Under the pieces are notes generated by a model, which worked only from the letters and a program-made list of their open reading frames with translations, did not search any database and was not told the DNA's origin. This document shows positions 24,982 through 32,498 of a stretch of 33,170 bases of DNA, one piece after another. Source of the DNA: Brevundimonas sp. UBA5713 (lineage in GTDB: Bacteria; Pseudomonadota; Alphaproteobacteria; Caulobacterales; Caulobacteraceae); assembly GCF_002419815.1 (NCBI RefSeq), contig NZ_DIGV01000031.1, forward strand, positions 1 to 33,170. Direction: 5' to 3'. Numbering within the stretch: the stretch's first letter is position 1; every line of letters begins with the position of its first letter. Both the position numbers and the translations under genes were made by a program.

Positions 24982-27423
24982 TTACCAGCGTACGCTGAGG
25001 CGACCATACACATATCGGCCGTTGAAGCCGTACGGCGAGAAGTTCGACCACGGGAAGGCCCCCGAGGTGTTGTTGGCCGGCAGGCTTTGGCGCGGATACT
25101 GGTCGAACACATTGTCTGCACCCACCGCCAGGGTGACGCGGTCGGTGAAGCTGTAGCGGGCCTCGACATCCGCGATCAGCGCATCGCCCAGTTGCAGGTC
25201 GGTGGCCTCGGTCGCGCCAGCCGAAAGAACGTCGCCATATCCTGTCAGGCGGAAGGTGCCGCCCAGCTTTTGCGCGTCCCAGTCGGTCTGGAAGACGACC
25301 TTCCAGGGCGGGGTGCCTTCCTCGAAGCGATAGGTGGCCTGACGACCGAACAGGGTCTGCGGATTGGGCAGAATGCCCGAGCGGGTTGCCGGCGTCTTGG
25401 TGATCTCAAAGTCGTTGACGTTACCAGCCAGAGTGAAATCGAGGCGGTGCCCGTCGGCCACATCGGCACGATAGCGCGCGACGACGTCCAGACCTGTGGT
25501 TTCGGTATCGACGCCGTTGATGAAGAAGCGCGCGGCCGTTGCGCCATAGGGGACCAGTAGGTCGTAGATGGCCCGCTCATTGGTGCCCGGATCGGCCGTG
25601 GCGCTGCCCGTCAGGGTTTCGGACAGAATGATGCGGTCATTGATGTCGATGCGATAGGCGTCTGCGGTCAGTTCGAAAGGACCGTTACGCACCACAAAGC
25701 CCAGCGAGTAGTTGACCGACTCTTCCGCCTCCAGGGGCGTGCCGCCCAGAGCCAGGCCCGCCTCGCTGACCGACGGATAGGTGCCGGTCTCATACGGGAC
25801 GTTCGAGATGTAGAGGATGGAGGTCTGGGTATAGTACTGCTGTTGCAGGCTCGGCGCGCGGAAGCCGGTCGAGACCGCGCCGCGGATGGCGAAGTTCGGC
25901 GTGAAGTCGTAGCGGGCAGCAATCTTGCCCGAGACGTTGTCGCCAAAGTCCGAATAGTTCTCGTATCGCACGGCACCCGACAGGGTCAGGCCTTCGACAA
26001 CTTCGCCTTCCAGATCCACATAGACGCCGACATTGTTGCGGTCTTCGTCGACTTCGTTGTTGGGCGTAAAACCGGTGAAGCCGCGCGAGCCGAAGGTGAG
26101 GGTGCTGCCGCCTGCGGTCAGGACCGGACCACGGGCATAGGAGGCCTCTTCGCCGGCACCGATCTTATAGGTCTCGTTGCGGGCTTCCAGACCGACAGCA
26201 ACGTTCAGCGGGCCGTGCCAGCCCAGATCGTATTCGCGACTGGCGTCGATACCCAGTACCAGCTGGCCGTATTCCAGGGAACCGGCGTAGAAGCTGGTTG
26301 GGCTATCAATGCCATAGGTCGGGTTCATGGTGTTCTCGGCACCGAACTCGATCTTGTTCGAGCCGTAGCCCAGATTGATGTCCACGCCCCATTCACCCAG
26401 ATTGCCGCGCACGCCACCGGCGGCGGTCCAGTCCGTCGTATCGGTCAGGATGAAGGGCAGGTAGCCGTTCGGATATTTGCGACCCGAGCCGTAGTCGGGG
26501 TTTTGGGTGTCGTCGGTCGGGGTACGATAAAAGGCGGCTGCCGAGCCGTCGCGCTGTTGATAACCGGCCCAGCCATAGGCTTCCCAGCCGTTGGCCAGAG
26601 GCACACCAGCATTCAGATAGATGCTCAGGTCTTCGGTCTGGGCATCGCCTTGCGAGCCGGTAATGCGACCCAGCGTCGGATGGTAGTCCGAACGATTGGT
26701 GCGCTCGCGGTCGCGGTATTCCACCGAGGCGGTCAGGAAGCCTTCCTCGCCTAGCGCAAAGCCCTGCCAACCCGAAACGGTCAGGGTGTCACCATCGCGG
26801 ATGTCCTCGCTGCGACCGTAATAACCGTCGAAAGAGGTGTTGTACTGGCCGAAGGTCACCGTGGCACCGCCGCCTTCGCGGGCTTCGCGCAGGCGCAGGT
26901 TCAGCACACCGGCAATAGCGTCCGAGCCGTATTGGGCGGCCGCGCCATCACGCAGGACCTCGATGCGTTCCACTGCCGAGGACGGGATGGCGTTCAGATC
27001 CACTGCCGACGAGCCACGGCCCACCGAGCCGTTCACGTTGACCAGAGCGGTCTGGTGGCGGCGCACGCCATTCACCAGCACCAGCGTCTGGTCCGGACCC
27101 TGACCGCGCAGGGTGGCCGGACGGATGGAGTCTGTACCATCGGTGGCCGACGGGCGCGGGAAATTCAGGGCCGGAACCGATGCCGCCAGCTGGGCGGCCA
27201 GTTCCGTCGAGCCCCGCTGTTCCAGAGTTTCTGCGGTGACCACGTCGACCGGAGCGACGGTGTCGAGCCGCGAACGGTTGGCCACGCGGGTGCCGGTGAC
27301 GACGATGTCGTCGACGGCGGTGGTCTGGTCTTGCGTCTGCGCCTGAGCGGCACCGGCGATCAGCAAGACCGAGCCTGAGGCGGCGGCGAAGAGGGCGGTT
27401 CGGTAGGCGAGCGTTCGGATCAT
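24982..27423 (-). CDS. TonB-dependent outer-membrane receptor
   Basis: An 813-residue outer-membrane transporter. The signal peptide ends near AGAAQAQ (about residue 28). A TonB-box-like DDIVVTGTR follows, then the plug domain (about 45-165) with DGTDSIRPATLRGQGPDQTL, VLVNGVRRH, NAIPSSAVERIEVLRDGAAA and QYGSDAIAGVLNLRL, then a beta-barrel ending in the aromatic-terminated GRLSVRW. This plug signature marks a large subfamily found in Caulobacterales and Xanthomonadales whose substrates are unknown; no siderophore, vitamin or sugar genes are adjacent to suggest one. It stands alone, with its own terminator and a long upstream region, between rplI and the Rap1a-like gene. Confidence 0.95.
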   Translation of the reverse strand: MIRTLAYRTALFAAASGSVLLIAGAAQAQTQDQTTAVDDIVVTGTRVANRSRLDTVAPVDVVTAETLEQRGSTELAAQLAASVPALNFPRPSATDGTDSIRPATLRGQGPDQTLVLVNGVRRHQTALVNVNGSVGRGSSAVDLNAIPSSAVERIEVLRDGAAAQYGSDAIAGVLNLRLREAREGGGATVTFGQYNTSFDGYYGRSEDIRDGDTLTVSGWQGFALGEEGFLTASVEYRDRERTNRSDYHPTLGRITGSQGDAQTEDLSIYLNAGVPLANGWEAYGWAGYQQRDGSAAAFYRTPTDDTQNPDYGSGRKYPNGYLPFILTDTTDWTAAGGVRGNLGEWGVDINLGYGSNKIEFGAENTMNPTYGIDSPTSFYAGSLEYGQLVLGIDASREYDLGWHGPLNVAVGLEARNETYKIGAGEEASYARGPVLTAGGSTLTFGSRGFTGFTPNNEVDEDRNNVGVYVDLEGEVVEGLTLSGAVRYENYSDFGDNVSGKIAARYDFTPNFAIRGAVSTGFRAPSLQQQYYTQTSILYISNVPYETGTYPSVSEAGLALGGTPLEAEESVNYSLGFVVRNGPFELTADAYRIDINDRIILSETLTGSATADPGTNERAIYDLLVPYGATAARFFINGVDTETTGLDVVARYRADVADGHRLDFTLAGNVNDFEITKTPATRSGILPNPQTLFGRQATYRFEEGTPPWKVVFQTDWDAQKLGGTFRLTGYGDVLSAGATEATDLQLGDALIADVEARYSFTDRVTLAVGADNVFDQYPRQSLPANNTSGAFPWSNFSPYGFNGRYVYGRLSVRW

Positions 27424-27925
27424 AGGAGGAGGACTTTCTCGATAGGGGCCCTCGCGCTGTTCAAAGCAGGCTGGGGGCCGGACGCACCTGCGGCCAGAAG
27501 CGCACAGGCGGGCAACACACGGATTTCGGAGACGGTGCGCTTAGACGCGTAGACACCCACAACAGCCCGGGCCCACAGGCGACAGGTCTGACGCTAGGTT
27601 CTGTTCAAGCATTTGTTCCCCACAAGCACGCGCCCCTTGGTCGGGCCATGCTTGATCGGGATGAAAAGCAGGCGTCCGGCCAGAAGGCTCATGGCGACAC
27701 CCGCTTCGGGGGCCTCGCCACAGACTGAACCGCCACATTGCGGTGCTTTATTCTGAAGCGATATCGAGATTATCTGAACTAAGGTGAAGAAAAACTAAAT
27801 TCCAAATATCGCCGGTTTGACCGGCGGCTGCGCAATAATCAGCCTTGCGTGCGTTAAACGCGGCATTGCTCGTTCCGATGCGCGTTTAGAGGGCATCTCG
27901 TCCGACAAACGGCGAGGCGCAAAGA
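27424..27925. other. Long region without a convincing gene, upstream of the receptor gene
   Basis: About 500 bp. On the minus strand it contains several short stems, among them ACCGC/GCGGT near 27730-27746 and TGGCGA/TCGCCA (27692-27720). A 32-codon frame (27594-27692, minus, ATG to TAG, about six basic residues) lies here but has only a weak ribosome site. An AT-rich stretch at 27770-27810 is a likely promoter area. I looked for a cobalamin box and for a Fur dyad and found neither. It is probably a long 5' leader plus promoter. Confidence 0.5.
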
Positions 27926-27957
27926 AAAAGGGCACCTGCCAACGCAGATGCCCTTTT
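27926..27957 (-). terminator. Rho-independent terminator of the rpsF-rpsR-rplI operon
   Basis: AAAAGGGCA pairs with TGCCCTTTT (9 bp), with an inner CTGC/GCAG stem around CAAC. It begins 24 bp after the rplI stop. Confidence 0.9.
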
Positions 27958-27980
27958 CCTTAAAAGTCCGAAGAGGAAGC

Positions 27981-28565
27981 TTAGGCTTCTTCGCCGAAAC
28001 CTTCTTGCTGGCCAGCGCCGCCTTCGATGAGCTCTTGAGCGGCTTCTTCAGCTGCTGCACGCTCGTCGTCGAACTGCGAGCGAATGACGTCTTCGCCCTT
28101 GGCTTGGCGTTCAGCTTCATCAGCCGAACGAGCAATGTTGATCTTGACCGTAGCCGAGACTTCACCGTGCAGGCGAACCAGCACTTCGTGAACGCCCAAG
28201 GTCTTGATCGCGGTGTTGAGCACGACTTGCGAGCGCTCGACCTTGCCGCCTTCAGCACGGATGGCTTCAGCGACGTCGCGGCCTGCGACCGAACCGTACA
28301 GTTGGCCGGTTTCGCCAGCTTGACGGATCATGACGTAGGTCTGACCGTCGATCTTGTCGGCGATGACCTGAGCGTCAGCCTTGTTCTTCTCGTTGCGGGC
28401 TTCAATAGCAGCACGCTCGATTTCGAAGGCCTTCAGGTTGGCTTCCGTGGCGCGGCGAGCTTTGTCGCGCGGCAGAAGGAAGTTACGAGCGAAGCCGTCC
28501 TTAACAGTGACGACGTCGCCGATGGCGCCGAGGTTATCGACGCGTTCCAGCAGAACGACCTTCAT
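27981..28565 (-). CDS. rplI: 50S ribosomal protein L9
   Basis: A 194-residue ribosomal protein that binds domain V of 23S rRNA at the base of the L1 stalk. The N-terminal domain MKVVLLERVDNLGAIGDVV-VKDGFARNFLLP is diagnostic. A long central helix and the C-terminal domain (SVAGRDVAEAI, KTLGVHEVLVRLHGEV) follow. It is about 45 residues longer than E. coli L9 because of an acidic Glu/Ala/Gln-rich tail, a common alphaproteobacterial feature. It starts 1 bp after the rpsR stop, so it is translationally coupled. Confidence 0.98.
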   Translation of the reverse strand: MKVVLLERVDNLGAIGDVVTVKDGFARNFLLPRDKARRATEANLKAFEIERAAIEARNEKNKADAQVIADKIDGQTYVMIRQAGETGQLYGSVAGRDVAEAIRAEGGKVERSQVVLNTAIKTLGVHEVLVRLHGEVSATVKINIARSADEAERQAKGEDVIRSQFDDERAAAEEAAQELIEGGAGQQEGFGEEA

Positions 28566-28566
28566 C

Positions 28567-28842
28567 TTACTTCACCACGTACGGCAGCAGAGCCAGGTAG
28601 CGAGCGCGCTTGATGGCCTTGGCCAGTTCGCGTTGCTTCTTGGCGGAAACGGCGGTGATGCGCGAAGGCACGATCTTGCCGCGTTCGGAAACGTAACGCT
28701 GCAGCAGCTTCACGTCTTTGTAGTCGATCTTCGGCGCGTTGGCACCCGAGAACGGGCAAACCTTACGACGACGGTAGAACGGACGACGGGCCGGGCCGGA
28801 GCCAGCCGGAGCGCCCGGGATCGGAGCAGTGGTATCGGTCAT
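28567..28842 (-). CDS. rpsR: 30S ribosomal protein S18
   Basis: A 91-residue small-subunit protein that pairs with S6 on 16S rRNA. The core RRKVCPFSGANAPKIDYKDVKLLQRYVSERGKI and the closing SAKKQRELAKAIKRARYLALLPY are diagnostic. The N-terminal 20 residues are a flexible Pro/Ala/Gly extension. It lies 11 bp behind rpsF and directly before rplI. Confidence 0.98.
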   Translation of the reverse strand: MTDTTAPIPGAPAGSGPARRPFYRRRKVCPFSGANAPKIDYKDVKLLQRYVSERGKIVPSRITAVSAKKQRELAKAIKRARYLALLPYVVK

Positions 28843-28853
28843 CTATCCGTTCC

Positions 28854-29231
28854 TTATTCCGAAGCCGCAGCGTCTTCGTTGCGGTTGCTGCTGCGATCGC
28901 GTTCGCGTTCGCGGCGAGCCAGCAGCGGCGACAGTTCCAGGTCGAGCTCTTCGACGCGGATGGTCAGCCAACGCAGCACGTCTTCGTTGATCGACAGCTG
29001 ACGCTCGACTTCTGCCATAGCAGCAGCCGGTGCATCGATGGCGAGCAGCGAGTAGTGAGCCTTGCGGTTCTTCTTCACGCGGTAGGTCAGGTTGCGCAGA
29101 CCCCAGTACTCGATCTTGGCGACCGAGCCGCCGTTTTCTTCGATCAGAGCCTTGATGGTGTCGTTCAGCGCTTCGGCCTGTTGCGCCGAGATGTCTTGGC
29201 GCGTCATGACCGTGTGCTCATATAGAGCCAT
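28854..29231 (-). CDS. rpsF: 30S ribosomal protein S6
   Basis: A 125-residue small-subunit protein that forms a heterodimer with S18. The fold is seen in ALYEHTVMTRQDISAQQAEAL, the KIEYWGLRNLTYRVKKNRKAHY strand-loop, and EVERQLSINEDVLRWLTIRVE. The C-terminus carries a charged Arg/Glu-rich tail. GGGAG precedes the ATG at 29231; an upstream in-frame start at 29336 would add an unlikely 35 residues within the leader. First gene of rpsF-rpsR-rplI. Confidence 0.98.
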   Translation of the reverse strand: MALYEHTVMTRQDISAQQAEALNDTIKALIEENGGSVAKIEYWGLRNLTYRVKKNRKAHYSLLAIDAPAAAMAEVERQLSINEDVLRWLTIRVEELDLELSPLLARRERERDRSSNRNEDAAASE

Positions 29232-29256
29232 GCGGTGTTCTCCCTTGGCGGGCATC

Positions 29257-29282
29257 GGCGCACACGAACCGGGTAGTTCGCC
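29257..29282 (-). promoter_or_regulatory. Candidate S6:S18-binding hairpin in the rpsF leader
   Basis: On the minus strand CGAAC and GTTCG close a loop TACCCG, with a GG/CC outer pair and an asymmetric bulge, 25-50 nt before the rpsF start. Many bacteria regulate rpsF by S6:S18 binding to a leader hairpin with a conserved CCG; this hairpin has CCG in its loop. Match is by eye only. Confidence 0.3.
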
Positions 29283-29365
29283 TACGATGGCTCCTGCAGT
29301 GGCGGACGGGAGTTTCCCGACCCTTTGACACTCCACAACAGGACCGAAACCCTGGAAAGGTGGGG

Positions 29366-29394
29366 CCTATAGTGGAAAAGCGCCCAAAGGGCAA
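29366..29394 (-). promoter_or_regulatory. Probable sigma-70-type promoter of rpsF operon
   Basis: On the minus strand TTGCCC (-35) and TATAGG (-10) are separated by 17 bp, giving a leader of about 130 nt before rpsF. The remaining space up to 29547 contains a CTCAC/GTGAG dyad at 29448-29461 and a TATAAG at 29520, possibly part of the divergent transporter promoter. Confidence 0.55.
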
Positions 29395-29547
29395 GGTTGA
29401 TCGGCATTTCAGCCTAATTTGGCCCTGTCGGTGACCGCGGGTTTGTCCTCACAAAGGTGAGAACGGCTTCAGGTTAACATTGGCGGCAGCCACAAACCGT
29501 GTCAGCAAAAAGGCCAAAGTATAAGTACAGGGACGGAGCCCCCACGA

Positions 29548-30864
29548 ATGTCCGATCTACAGCCAGACAAATCTGCCGTCATCGACGGCGGGGATGATCA
29601 TATACCCAAGAATAAATGGTCCCTGATCGGGCCGGGGATTGTGGTTGCGGCCACGGGCGTGGGGGCAGGGGACCTTGTCGCCACTCTGATTGCGGGGTCC
29701 AAATTCGGCTATGCCCTGCTGTGGGCGGCCATTGTGGGCACCATTCTGAAGATTGCGCTGGCGGAGGCGACCGGTCGCTATACGCTGGCTGGCGAGAAGA
29801 CGATCTTTGAGGGCTGGAGCTCGCTGGGCAAGGGCTTCTTCGGCTCGCGTATCAACTGGGCAGGCCTTTATTTCGGCATCTATGTCGTGATCTGGGGCTT
29901 TGTGTACGGTGCGGCGGCCATGACCTCGACCGCACTGCCCATGGCAGCCCTGTTTCCGGTTCTGGACCTGAAAACATGGGGCATGCTGGCCGGTATTGCG
30001 GGCCTGATCTTTGTCTGGTTCGGCGGCTACGGCCTGTTTGAAAAGGTGATGACCTTTGCGGTCGGGGTGATGTTTGTCACCGTGATCGGCCTGGCCATTA
30101 TCGTGGCTCCGAACATTCCAAACCTGTTGACCGGCCTGTGGCCGACCCTGCCGCAAGGTTCGGTCTTCTATACGCTGGGCCTGATCGGTGGCGTCGGCGG
30201 CACGATTACGATGGCGGCCTACGGCTATTGGCTGAATGCCAAGGGCTGGCACGGTCCGTCGTGGATCAAGGTGATGCGTCTGGATAATCAGGTCGGCTAT
30301 ATCGTCACCGGCGTATTCGTGATTGCTATGCTGATCGTGGGCGCAGAGCTGCTGTATTCTGCTGGCATTGCGCTTCAGGGAGGTGATCGCGGTCTGCTGG
30401 ACTTGTCGGGCGTCCTGCGTGATCGTTTCAGCCCGTTCGTGGCGACCATGTTCCTTGTCGGCTTCTGGGCCACCAGCTTCTCGTCCCTGCTGGGCGTGTG
30501 GAATGGCGTCAGCCTGATGTTCTCGGACTTCATCACCCACGTGCGCGGCAAGGAAAAGGTATCCATGGCCGTCACGCAAAAGACGTGGTCGTTCCGTTTC
30601 TTCGCGCTGTGGCTGACGTTTCCGCCGATGGCGCTGCTGTTCATGGACCGTCCGTTCGGCCTGATCGTGGCCTATGGCGTGCTGGGCAGCCTGTTCATGC
30701 CGTTCCTCGCGGGCACGCTGCTGTGGCTGCTGAACTCGGACCGCGTGCCGAAGGAATGGCGCAGTGGCTGGCTGTCGAACCTGATGCTGACCGCGGCGAC
30801 CATCCTGTTCGCCTCGCTGGCCATCAATGAAATCAGCGCCCAGATCGGCAAGCTTTTTCAGTAG
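29548..30864 (+). CDS. Divergent NRAMP-family transporter
   Basis: A 438-residue integral membrane protein with about eleven hydrophobic helices and the NRAMP opening WSLIGPGIVVAATGVGAGDL. In canonical NRAMP (MntH) the first helix has DPGN and the sixth MPH, which bind Mn2+ or Fe2+. Here the aligned positions read GAGD (residues 39-42), and the helix-six segment reads GGTITMAAYGYWLN, so the usual metal ligands Asp, Asn and Met are absent. It belongs to an NRAMP-related clade whose substrate I cannot assign; NRAMP relatives with altered sites have been linked to Mg2+ or Al3+. The ATG has GGAG upstream. Single gene, divergent from rpsF. Confidence 0.88.
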   Translation: MSDLQPDKSAVIDGGDDHIPKNKWSLIGPGIVVAATGVGAGDLVATLIAGSKFGYALLWAAIVGTILKIALAEATGRYTLAGEKTIFEGWSSLGKGFFGSRINWAGLYFGIYVVIWGFVYGAAAMTSTALPMAALFPVLDLKTWGMLAGIAGLIFVWFGGYGLFEKVMTFAVGVMFVTVIGLAIIVAPNIPNLLTGLWPTLPQGSVFYTLGLIGGVGGTITMAAYGYWLNAKGWHGPSWIKVMRLDNQVGYIVTGVFVIAMLIVGAELLYSAGIALQGGDRGLLDLSGVLRDRFSPFVATMFLVGFWATSFSSLLGVWNGVSLMFSDFITHVRGKEKVSMAVTQKTWSFRFFALWLTFPPMALLFMDRPFGLIVAYGVLGSLFMPFLAGTLLWLLNSDRVPKEWRSGWLSNLMLTAATILFASLAINEISAQIGKLFQ

Positions 30865-30906
30865 TCGGCCTATTTGTCATGCTGCTGTCCGCAAAGCGGG
30901 CAGGAG

Positions 30907-30939
30907 CTGTCGCAAAACTCACGTTCGGTCGTCGCAAAC
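30907..30939 (+). promoter_or_regulatory. Pho-box-like direct repeats upstream of metallophosphoesterase
   Basis: CTGTCGCAAAA begins at 30907 and TCGTCGCAAAC at 30929; the shared GTCGCAAA copies lie exactly 22 bp apart, twice the 11-bp unit of PhoB boxes. The middle unit (CTCACGTTCGG) is poor. Position 45-77 bp before a phosphatase gene fits phosphate control. A CTGTCCGC/GCGGGCAG hairpin lies just upstream (30885-30903). Confidence 0.4.
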
Positions 30940-30983
30940 CTTCTCTAATCAGCACGGATTCCTTTCTCGTCAGGACACTGAAG

Positions 30984-32414
30984 ATGAAATCCGCATTGGC
31001 TCTGGCAGCTATCGCAGCCTTGCTGGCCTCCACACCGGCCGCTTCGCAAATCGTGTCTCCGCCGGACCCCGATCCTCTGCCGCCGCCACTGCACGCCCCT
31101 AACGGCCGGTTTGCCGCCAAGGGATGGGCTGACCGTATTGTCCTGACGCCCGCCGCCGACGCGGCCCGCGGTGCCGCCGTCGCATGGCGCACCAACACCG
31201 AACAGACCACGGCCGAGGCCCAGATTGCCGAAGAAATTGACGGCCCTCTGCTGGACTTTGCCGCCGTTACTGTACAGGGCACCACCCACGCGATCGCGAA
31301 CGAAAATGGTGCGGCCAACTATCATCAGGCCCGCTTCAATGATCTGAAGCCCGACACACGGTATGTCTATCGCGTGAAAGCCGCTGACAGCTGGAGCGAA
31401 TGGATCCCGTTCCGCACGGCCAAGGAAGGCTTCGCGCCGTTCCGCTTTGTTTATCTGGGCGACACCCAGAACGACATTTTGGAGATTGGCTCGCGCGTGA
31501 TCCGTTCGGCACTGAAAGAGGCCGGTCCCGCCGCCCTCGTGCTGCATGCCGGTGATCTGGTCGCCCAGCGCGAGGTCAAGGTCCATGACGACGAGTGGGG
31601 CGAGTGGACCGAGGCGGGTGGCCGCGCCTTTTCCATGACCCCGCAGATACCCGCTCCGGGTAACCACGAATACGTCGACCACATTCTGCCGGATGGCGAG
31701 GAATCCCGTCTTCTGGGCCCGCACTGGTCGCGCCAGTTCGCCCTGCCGGACAACGGTGCCGAAAAGGCCAAGGACACCACCTATTTCGTCGACTATCAGG
31801 GCGTGCGCTTTATCGTTCTGGATGGCACGGCGGCTATCGATCTGGGCGCATCTGAAAGCCAGACCGCGTGGCTGGACAACGCCTTGGCGACCAGTCCGGC
31901 CAAGTGGAACATCGCCGTGTTCCATCAGCCCATCTACACCTGTGCCCGTCCGGACGACACCGAAGTGCTGAAGGCGGCATGGAAGCCGATCTTCGACGCC
32001 CGCAATATCGATTTGGTGCTGCAAGGCCATGACCACTGCTATGGTCGCGTGTCCCATCCGGACGGTGCCGAGGCATCGCGCGCCAACAGCGACGCGGGTC
32101 TGCCGCAAGGACCCGTCTATGTGGTGTCGGTTACCGGCTCCAAAATGTACGGCCTCAATGACCGTGCAGACACCCAGCCGGTACGCGCAGCCGAAAACAC
32201 CGAGCTGTACCAGTTGATCGATGTCGAGGAAGGCAAACTGGAGTTCCGCGCCTATACGGCGACGGGGCGTCTCTATGATGCCTTCACCCTGACTAAGGGC
32301 GATGACGGGCGCAATCGCTTGATAGAAAGCACGGAAAGTCTGCTGGCGCTGCGTCGTTGTGACGGCGAGCAGGGGCCTGATAACCGCCCCTGTACCGCCG
32401 AAATCAAAGACTGA
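30984..32414 (+). CDS. Secreted metallophosphoesterase (purple-acid-phosphatase-like)
   Basis: A 476-residue secreted protein. A signal peptide (cleavage after about residue 21, TPAAS-Q) and a Pro-rich stretch come first. An N-terminal fibronectin-like domain follows (about 45-145, ending in LKPDTRYVYRVKA). The calcineurin-like phosphoesterase domain has GDTQ (Asp160), GDL (Asp191), GNHE (Asn227-His228), FHQP (His314) and GHDH (His349, His351), which together make the dimetal site. The tyrosine of the GDxxY motif of true purple acid phosphatases is missing (AGDLVAQ). The ATG at 30984 is preceded by AGGA. Likely role is release of phosphate from extracellular esters; the substrate is unknown. 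Confidence 0.9.
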   Translation: MKSALALAAIAALLASTPAASQIVSPPDPDPLPPPLHAPNGRFAAKGWADRIVLTPAADAARGAAVAWRTNTEQTTAEAQIAEEIDGPLLDFAAVTVQGTTHAIANENGAANYHQARFNDLKPDTRYVYRVKAADSWSEWIPFRTAKEGFAPFRFVYLGDTQNDILEIGSRVIRSALKEAGPAALVLHAGDLVAQREVKVHDDEWGEWTEAGGRAFSMTPQIPAPGNHEYVDHILPDGEESRLLGPHWSRQFALPDNGAEKAKDTTYFVDYQGVRFIVLDGTAAIDLGASESQTAWLDNALATSPAKWNIAVFHQPIYTCARPDDTEVLKAAWKPIFDARNIDLVLQGHDHCYGRVSHPDGAEASRANSDAGLPQGPVYVVSVTGSKMYGLNDRADTQPVRAAENTELYQLIDVEEGKLEFRAYTATGRLYDAFTLTKGDDGRNRLIESTESLLALRRCDGEQGPDNRPCTAEIKD

Positions 32415-32431
32415 TCCGGCTCGTTTCTCTT

Positions 32432-32465
32432 GCCGCAGGGGAGGCTTTGGCCTACCCCTCGCGGC
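32432..32465 (+). terminator. Long imperfect hairpin between phosphoesterase and fabD
   Basis: GCCGC-AGGGG-AGGC pairs with GCCT-A-CCCCT-C-GCGGC around TTTG, with single-base bulges. It is followed by TTGAG rather than a T run, so it may be a weak terminator or a leader stem-loop of fabD. Confidence 0.4.
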
Positions 32466-32498
32466 TTGAGTTCAACGAGATAAACGGACGAAACGCTG

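Noticed and set aside
24420..27423. Mobile island carrying the Rap1a-like and receptor genes
   Set aside because: No integrase, tRNA, direct repeat or terminal inverted repeat flanks them, and base use matches the surroundings; only the altered synteny is unusual.
27541..27738. 65-codon frame in the receptor leader (minus)
   Set aside because: Composition is Cys/Gly/Arg-rich without periodicity or ribosome site, and it overlaps the stems described there.
27424..27780. Cobalamin riboswitch upstream of the TonB-dependent receptor gene
   Set aside because: I looked on the minus strand for the B12 box and the conserved GGTG-type core and found neither in the right order.
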